From assembly GCA_003229305.1 (NCBI GenBank), contig QIDH01000017.1:1-52887 (forward strand): DNA of 52,887 nt, in the 5' to 3' direction. The notes below the pieces were generated by a model, which saw only the letters and a program-made list of their open reading frames with translations, did no database searches and was not told the DNA's origin. The stretch is from Acidimicrobiia bacterium. Its GTDB lineage: Bacteria; Actinomycetota; Acidimicrobiia; Spongiisociales; Spongiisociaceae. The translations under genes were made by a program, and so were the position numbers. Below, in pieces: positions 48,253 to 52,887 of the stretch; the stretch's first letter is position 1; every line of letters starts with the position of its first letter.

Positions 48253-49140
48253 TCAGAGTCTTGAGTACCACTTGGAGAGCTCAGTGCCAATGGTTTCTGG
48301 ATGGGTTTCTTGGACGAAGTGGATGGCATCACCCAGGTCGACAACGTCGAGGTTGGACAAGTTCTCGCGACACCACGCAACCTCGGCCTCTTTGATCGCG
48401 ACCCCAGCGTTCCCATAGAACAGCAGTTTTGGGAATTCAGTGCGGGTCAGCCACTCGCGGTAGGCCTCGACAATGGCCACGTTGTCGGCGGGTTTGCCGT
48501 CAAGGGGTACCTCCCGCGGCCACTGCAGAACAGCCTTGCGGCTGGCGATCGTCGGGAACGCGGACTTGTAGTAGTCGAGCGTCTCTTTGCTCATCTTGGC
48601 GTGAGTCAGGTCAGGCAGCATCTTCTTCAAGAAAATGTTGGCGACGCTCACCATCAACCATCCGGTCCCAGGCGCACGCATCATCCGGAAGGCCATTCGG
48701 AGGCTCCCAGGCATATCGTCGAGCGACAGGGTGCGGATCATTGCTTCCATGAACGCAACCGCTCGGACATCATCTGCGTGATCGTGCGCCCACCGGAAAC
48801 CCAGCGCTGATCCCCAGTCGTGGATCACGAGAGTCAGGTTCGACCCGATACCAAGCCCATCGATGAACCCGCCCAGGTACCGGTATTGGTCGTCGTAACG
48901 GTAGGCGATGTCTGGGTGGTCGGACTTGCCCATGCCAATGAGGTCCACCGCGATGCAGCGCGCCTGCCCGCGCAAATGCGGGACGATATTGCGCCACAAA
49001 TACGACGACGTCGGGTTGCCGTGTAGGAACAGGATCGGGTCGCCCTCTCCTTCGTCGATGTAATGCATCTTCGATCCGTGAACATCTAGATACTTGGATT
49101 CGAAGGGAAAGGCCGATGGAACCTCGGTGGTCTCAGACAT
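48253..49140 (-). CDS. dhaA: Haloalkane dehalogenase (DhaA/LinB type)
   Basis: 295 aa from ATG 49140, with AGGAG 5 bases ahead; a longer frame to 49236 runs through the operator region and is rejected. The oxyanion motif FLHGNPTSSYLWRN places Asn42, the nucleophile elbow VIHDWGSALGF gives Asp108 and Trp109, the catalytic acid is Glu132 in FMEAMIR, and the base is His274 in AIHFVQETHPETIG. This Asp-Glu-His set and spacing match the HLD-II subfamily. It hydrolyses carbon-halogen bonds of haloalkanes, releasing alcohol and halide. It is divergent from a TetR regulator. Confidence 0.93.
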   Translation of the reverse strand: MSETTEVPSAFPFESKYLDVHGSKMHYIDEGEGDPILFLHGNPTSSYLWRNIVPHLRGQARCIAVDLIGMGKSDHPDIAYRYDDQYRYLGGFIDGLGIGSNLTLVIHDWGSALGFRWAHDHADDVRAVAFMEAMIRTLSLDDMPGSLRMAFRMMRAPGTGWLMVSVANIFLKKMLPDLTHAKMSKETLDYYKSAFPTIASRKAVLQWPREVPLDGKPADNVAIVEAYREWLTRTEFPKLLFYGNAGVAIKEAEVAWCRENLSNLDVVDLGDAIHFVQETHPETIGTELSKWYSRL

Positions 49141-49181
49141 TGGTGCTCCTGATGTTCTGGGTGTTCGATTCGATGTAGGAG

Positions 49182-49255
49182 TTCTACAACAAGTGACGCA
49201 AATCATTATCAGCGGTTCTCGAAATAAATGCAACACGTGTTGTAGAATTATTTCG
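49182..49255. promoter_or_regulatory. Dyad-rich control region between dhaA and tetR
   Basis: TTCTACAACA (49182-49191) and its reverse complement TGTTGTAGAA (49238-49247) form a 10-base inverted repeat 46 bases apart. The right-hand copy overlaps the perfect 12-base palindrome CAACACGTGTTG (49231-49242). That in turn is framed by CGAAATAA (49220-49227) and TTATTTCG (49248-49255), a second perfect inverted repeat. Lying between the two start codons, these are likely TetR operator sites controlling both genes. Confidence 0.7.
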
Positions 49256-49296
49256 CGGCGGAGCGGAGCGGAGCTGAGGTCGAGAGGAGCATTTTG

Positions 49297-49872
49297 ATGG
49301 GCCGGCCAAGACTGTTTGAAGAATCAGAACTGCTCGAGGCGGTGATGATGGCGTTCTGGCGTCATGGGTACGCCGCCACGACCTACCGCAGTCTCGAAAC
49401 GATGTCGGGGGTCGGGATTCGAAGCCTGGCGAACACCTTCGGCGAGAAGGACGAGCTGTTCACCAAAGCCCTCGCCCGCTATCGGCAGTTTGTGGCCGAC
49501 AACCTGGCAGGCATATTTGACCCGCCCTCCCTCGACGCCATCATTCGCGTCTTCGAACGCGTCAGCTCACCGTCGGATGTAGAAGACCCTCGCAGCGGCG
49601 GCTGCCTCATGGTCAACACCATGTTCGAGATCAGCGAACCGCCAGAAGGCATCGCCACCGAGATCGCCCAGTACCGCGACCTCTGGCGCGCCACCTTCCA
49701 ACATGCACTCGAGACAGACAACATCGCCGACGCCGAGACCAGGGCCGAGTTCCTCGTCGGGGCACTTTGGGGCGCGCTCAGCCAAGTCCGGCTAGCCGGC
49801 GACACCACCGCGGCCAAGCCAATGACCTCGATCGTCATCGAAACGATCCGTACCTGGAACGAAGCTGACTGA
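49297..49872 (+). CDS. TetR-family repressor
   Basis: 191 aa, ATG 49297 with GAGAGGAG 6-7 bases ahead. The N-terminal HTH reads GRPRLFEESELLEAVMMAFWRHGYAATTYRSLETMSGVGIRSLANTFGEKDELFTKAL (residues 2-60), and the C-terminal half is a helical TetR_C domain with GGCLMVNTMFE. It is divergent from the haloalkane dehalogenase across a dyad-rich region, the usual layout of a local repressor induced by the substrate or product of the neighbouring enzyme. Confidence 0.92.
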   Translation: MGRPRLFEESELLEAVMMAFWRHGYAATTYRSLETMSGVGIRSLANTFGEKDELFTKALARYRQFVADNLAGIFDPPSLDAIIRVFERVSSPSDVEDPRSGGCLMVNTMFEISEPPEGIATEIAQYRDLWRATFQHALETDNIADAETRAEFLVGALWGALSQVRLAGDTTAAKPMTSIVIETIRTWNEAD

Positions 49873-49926
49873 CGCCCGCGGCTCTGTTTCTAGTGTTCGC
49901 CATCCCTCAATCAGAAAGCGACAGCC

Positions 49927-50547
49927 CTACTCCACCCGGGTTGCTACAACGAGGGTGTCTAGGGCGACTTGAGGGCCGGCCGGGGTGTCGACCGTTCGTT
50001 TGGCGACTTCGGCGATGACGATGTCGAGGCCGTCGAACGCTTGCACGGTGCGCTCGACGGTGTAGGAAATCTCAGCCGAAGGTGGCCCGCCGTAGCCCTG
50101 CGTGAGGTTCGATTCGTCGTGGGCGATGACGAGAATCGTCCCACCGACGATGACGAGGATCGTCCCACCGACCCGAAGCCAGGTCCCGGCGTGCTTCAGG
50201 ACAACCTGCTGAGGGGCGATCGGGATTTGCAGATATGAGATCACGATCAGGTCGACGAGCTCTGACGGTTGGTAGGTCGTCGCGTCAGCGTTGACGAATT
50301 CGACGGTGACGCCATGGTCGGAGGCAAGCCTGGCGCCCTTGTCGAGTCCCACCTGCGAAAAGTCGACTGCCTTCACCCTCCATCCCTGGGAGGCCAACCA
50401 CACGGCGTTGCGGCCTTCACCGGCCGCCAAGTCGATCGCGTCTCCTGGCTTCAGGTCGGCCGTATGGGTCTTCACGAACTCGTTGGGCTCCCCCGCCCAG
50501 AAATACTCCTTGGCCGAAAACATCTCATCCCAGAATTTGGGGTCCAT
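49927..50547 (-). CDS. SAM-dependent methyltransferase (class I, TehB-like)
   Basis: 206 aa from ATG 50547 (AAGGAG 6 bases ahead). WDEMFSAKEYFWAGEPNEFV, motif I AIDLAAGEGRNAVWLASQG, VKAVDFSQVGLDKG and NADATTYQP fit the small TehB/thiol-methyltransferase-like group. The strand after motif IV is duplicated: VGGTILVI occurs twice in a row because of a 24-bp tandem duplication. This adds 8 residues in frame and may disturb the beta-sheet. Its substrate is unknown. A link with dehalogenation (halide or thiol methylation) is only a thought prompted by the neighbour. Confidence 0.82.
   Translation of the reverse strand: MDPKFWDEMFSAKEYFWAGEPNEFVKTHTADLKPGDAIDLAAGEGRNAVWLASQGWRVKAVDFSQVGLDKGARLASDHGVTVEFVNADATTYQPSELVDLIVISYLQIPIAPQQVVLKHAGTWLRVGGTILVIVGGTILVIAHDESNLTQGYGGPPSAEISYTVERTVQAFDGLDIVIAEVAKRTVDTPAGPQVALDTLVVATRVE
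50125..50172. repeat. 24-bp in-frame tandem duplication within the methyltransferase gene
   Basis: Units 50125-50148 and 50149-50172 are identical except for one base (GAGAATCG versus GAGGATCG). In protein terms the strand VGGTILVI is repeated. The near-identity suggests a recent slippage event. Confidence 0.9.
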
Positions 50548-50584
50548 TCGAATCTCCTTCAATCGTCGCTGTCAGCGGGTCGTC

Positions 50585-51460
50585 TCAGTCCGAGTCCATC
50601 GGCAATTCGTCGTCGTGGCCCCATTCGGACATCGACGCGTCGTATACGGAGACGTTTTCGTATCCGAGCATCGTGAGGACGAAGGCGTCGTTGGATGCGG
50701 CAACTCCGCTTCCGCAGTATGTGATGGTCCGCTCTGCCTCTGCGACACCGACCGCTTCGAACTGCTCACGCAGTCGCTCGATCGGCAGGTAGGCGCCGGT
50801 GTCTGGATCATGAAGCGATGCGAATGGCACGTTGACACTGCCGGCCACCCGCCCTTTGCGCCCAAAGACGGGTCCGCCGGTCCCGGAAAATACTGGGGCG
50901 GGCAGGGCGTTGATCGTGCGCACGCCCTCGTCGCCTATCGAGGCCAGAACCGCCTCCTTGCCGACGAACGCGTCAGGAACGGTCGCCGCCGCGAACTGGC
51001 GTGGCTCGTATACGCAGGCCTCGTCCGATACCGGTCGACCTTCCTGCGTCCATTTGGACCAGCCGCCGTTGAGTATCGAAACGCTTTCGAAGCCAAACGC
51101 TCGCAACATCCACCAGACCCTGGCAGCCCAGATCGGTTCGGTTGTGCCGTAGAGCACCACCTGCGAGCCGTCGCCAGCCCCCGCCGCGCCCATCGCTTCG
51201 GCGAAACGTTGCTCCGAAGGCACGGTGAACGGGAGCGTCGAAGTCGGATCCGAGAGCTGTTCGATCAGGTCGAAGAACCCCGCTCCGTGGATGTGTTCTT
51301 GGTCAAAGCGAGCCCGTCCGCTTTCAAAGACGAAGGGGTATTTGCTGTCAGGGTCGGGGTTGAGAATGGCGTGCACTGTGCAGTCGAACACTCTCAGATT
51401 GGGCGATTCGATGTTGTCGGCCAACCATTCGGTTTCGACAAGGTACGCGGATTCGCTCAT
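50585..51460 (-). CDS. sseA: Two-domain thiosulfate/3-mercaptopyruvate sulfurtransferase
   Basis: 291 aa from ATG 51460. The inactive N-terminal rhodanese domain (about 8-140) has HIHGAGFF and VLYGTTEPIWAARVWWMLRAFG. The active C-terminal domain (about 160-285) has GRVAGSVNVPF and the catalytic loop TYCGSGVAAS with its Cys. The CGSGV loop is typical of SseA-like enzymes that transfer sulfane sulfur to cyanide or thiols. An AGAGGAA element precedes the start; longer in-frame sequence is not conserved. It is divergent from the AraC gene. Confidence 0.92.
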   Translation of the reverse strand: MSESAYLVETEWLADNIESPNLRVFDCTVHAILNPDPDSKYPFVFESGRARFDQEHIHGAGFFDLIEQLSDPTSTLPFTVPSEQRFAEAMGAAGAGDGSQVVLYGTTEPIWAARVWWMLRAFGFESVSILNGGWSKWTQEGRPVSDEACVYEPRQFAAATVPDAFVGKEAVLASIGDEGVRTINALPAPVFSGTGGPVFGRKGRVAGSVNVPFASLHDPDTGAYLPIERLREQFEAVGVAEAERTITYCGSGVAASNDAFVLTMLGYENVSVYDASMSEWGHDDELPMDSD

Positions 51461-51669
51461 TTCCTCTTCTCTGACGGTCGTGGTTCTCTTCAATCTGAAT
51501 TTTCTGATCTCTGGTCTTGGTCGCACCTTGCTCGTGCAGCCACCGAGTGCGCGTCGCGTGACCCCAGCCTGGCGACGGCTACGCTCACGGTACGTGCCGG
51601 GATGATCGTTTTCATGGCGTAAGGGACATTGTTTGTGGCGCAACGTACAAAGCACGGAGGCTCTCCACC

Positions 51670-52629
51670 ATGGACGTTCTGAGCGACATTCTGGATTCGG
51701 TCCACCTTTCCGGTTCGATTCTGGGACGTGCCGAATTTCGGGCCCCGTGGGGCGTAACGTCTGAGGGACTCAGCGATCCGATGTTCCATGTTGTACTCAG
51801 TGGCGGCGGATTCATCACGCTGGCCGGCACGGACCCTGTGCCTCTGCGCACCGGCGACCTCATCCTCATGCCACACGGCCACGTTCATCGTTTGCAGAGC
51901 GAGCGAATGGTCCCGACCGTCAAGTTCACCGATCTGATGGTTGGCACGCCACCTCGCAAACCGGGCCTGATCACCGCAGGCGGCACCGGTGCCATGACTG
52001 CCCTCACCTGTGGCCATCTGACTTTCGATCGAGCCGAGTTGCACCCCCTGCTGACCCAGTTGCCGCCTCTGATCCACATACAGGGAGGTGAGGACAGCTC
52101 CCAAGAGTGGCTCCAGGTCACGTCGCGGCTCATTTCCAACGAGGTGGGTGCTGGAAGGATCGGTTCGGCCGCGCTGCTCGACCGCCTAGGTGGAGTCCTG
52201 TTCATCCAGGTCATCCGCAGCTATGTCGAATCATTGCCGGATGACCAGACCGGCTGGCTCGCAGCCCTGCGTGATCCGCCGATCGGCACAGCACTCGGCC
52301 TGATTCACGAATCGCCTGACACGCCATGGACGATCGGGCGGATGGCGTCGGAGGTCGGGATGTCACGATCGGCGTTCGCCAGTCGATTCAGGTCGCTCAC
52401 CGGCGAGACGCCGATGCAATACCTCACCCGTTGGAGGATGCACCGCGCTGCCTTCTACCTGCGCACCGAAGGCCTCGGAGTACTCGAAGTGGCCATTCGG
52501 GTCGGCTATCAGTCAGGCGCGACGTTTTCGAAGGCCTTCAAGCGATACATCGGAGTCGCCCCTGCCACCTATCGCCGATCCTCGAGCAAACCGGCCTCCA
52601 CCCTGAACATGTCGAGCAAGGCGAGCTGA
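51670..52629 (+). CDS. AraC-family regulator with N-terminal cupin
   Basis: 319 aa. The cupin-type sensor (about 10-180) reads FHVVLSGGGFITLAGTDPVPLRTGDLILMPHGHVHRL and CGHLTFDR, as in the cupin_6 AraC regulators. The C-terminal double HTH (about 205-305) has WTIGRMASEVGMSRSAFASRFRSLTGETPMQYLTRWRMHRAAFYLR and VAIRVGYQSGATFSKAFKRYIGVAPATYRR. It probably responds to a small molecule or redox state and may control the divergent rhodanese gene. Confidence 0.93.
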   Translation: MDVLSDILDSVHLSGSILGRAEFRAPWGVTSEGLSDPMFHVVLSGGGFITLAGTDPVPLRTGDLILMPHGHVHRLQSERMVPTVKFTDLMVGTPPRKPGLITAGGTGAMTALTCGHLTFDRAELHPLLTQLPPLIHIQGGEDSSQEWLQVTSRLISNEVGAGRIGSAALLDRLGGVLFIQVIRSYVESLPDDQTGWLAALRDPPIGTALGLIHESPDTPWTIGRMASEVGMSRSAFASRFRSLTGETPMQYLTRWRMHRAAFYLRTEGLGVLEVAIRVGYQSGATFSKAFKRYIGVAPATYRRSSSKPASTLNMSSKAS

Positions 52630-52645
52630 ACCAGGCCGCGCAGGC

Positions 52646-52887
52646 CTAATCCACCATCGCTCTAAGGCGATCGATACGCTCGTCATTGGCGCCGACGTAG
52701 TGGACCAGCACACCGAGCACGGCCTCTACGTCAAGTGTGTCGGCCGCGGCCATGTCTTCGAGGTCCGCCCAGTCCCTGGTGCGGTTGAAGAAGGCCTTGA
52801 ACACCGCCAGATCACGGCACGCAAGGAACGGTACGTCTGCGCCGCCGAACGGCTCGATGCGAGACCGGCGGGCGGCATCCTCGTGAA
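52646..52887 (-). CDS. C-terminal end of an unidentified protein (cut by window edge)
   Basis: 80 codons are open from the window edge down to TAG at 52646. The visible part reads IEPFGGADVPFLACRDLAVFKAFFNRTRDWADLEDMAAADTLDVEAVLGVLVHYVG, then NDERIDRLRAMVD. The VPFLxxxDLAVFKAFFxRxKDWxDIExM pattern resembles C-termini of small nucleotidyltransferase-like (AbiEii/MNT-type) proteins, but the catalytic part lies beyond the window. It is convergent with the AraC gene. Confidence 0.5.
   Translation of the reverse strand, partial: HEDAARRSRIEPFGGADVPFLACRDLAVFKAFFNRTRDWADLEDMAAADTLDVEAVLGVLVHYVGANDERIDRLRAMVD

Noticed and set aside
49141-49236. Longer start for the haloalkane dehalogenase
   Set aside because: The extra 32 residues would be encoded by the operator dyads and have no family match; ATG 49140 has AGGAG at ideal distance.
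50291-51622. 443-aa open frame antisense to the methyltransferase and rhodanese genes
   Set aside because: It crosses two real genes and the gap between them, with no recognisable domain.

Overview
The window is about 53 kb of a high-GC bacterial chromosome. Several features suggest an actinobacterium, possibly of the Acidimicrobiia or a related deep lineage: the fakA-recG-rsmD-coaD ... plsX-rnc-mutM-smc-ftsY gene order, an InhA-like enoyl reductase, an F420-type nitroreductase-family protein, a SigG-like sigma factor carrying a SnoaL-like domain, and frequent GTG/TTG starts with 4-base overlaps. This placement is inferred from gene content. No rRNA or intact tRNA gene is present to anchor it.

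Layout. 1-15.8 kb is one long leftward housekeeping block. In transcription order it holds fakA, recG, rsmD, coaD, a coiled-coil protein, a lipase-like hydrolase, DUF177, rpmF, plsX, rnc, mutM, an aminotransferase, smc, ftsY and the start of a cytidine deaminase gene. A hairpin-rich tandem repeat sits directly behind mutM. 15.8-19 kb holds small rightward genes (cold-shock-like, Lrp-type RAM domain, XRE-cupin regulator, DUF2461) around a leftward MazE-like/MazF pair. 19-25.4 kb is leftward: an ArsR/SRPBCC pair, a small unknown protein, an ECF sigma factor, a deazaflavin-type reductase, and a cassette of ATP-grasp ligase, membrane-anchored Mur ligase and alpha/beta hydrolase. 25.5-33.8 kb holds an orphan histidine kinase, an InhA-like reductase, a poly-gamma-glutamate-hydrolase-like gene, an orphan Rieske protein followed by a second copy of the repeat element, YbaK, an acyl-CoA ligase and a PH/SHOCT membrane protein. 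33.8-34.6 kb is gene-free but strongly structured. 34.6-40.6 kb holds a RecB-like nuclease, glutamate dehydrogenase, DUF1015, rpiA, a decayed HAD phosphatase and a Tat lipoprotein metallo-beta-lactamase.

40.6-47 kb is the most striking functional unit: nurA-herA-sbcD-sbcC in one leftward operon, the four components that in archaea carry out DNA-end resection. 47-48.3 kb looks like decaying acquired DNA. It contains a small protein made of three 48-bp repeats, remains of an AbiEi-type antitoxin and a tRNA-like fragment. 48.3-52.9 kb is accessory metabolism: a haloalkane dehalogenase divergent from a TetR gene across a dyad-rich control region, a SAM methyltransferase with a fresh 24-bp duplication, a two-domain rhodanese divergent from an AraC regulator, and the truncated end of another gene.

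Candidates for something new: the NurA-HerA-SbcCD operon, the ATP-grasp/membrane Mur ligase/hydrolase cassette, the post-stop-codon repeat element, the structured 33.8-34.3 kb region and the 16-residue repeat protein. All functional statements rest on recognising motifs by eye. No database search was possible.
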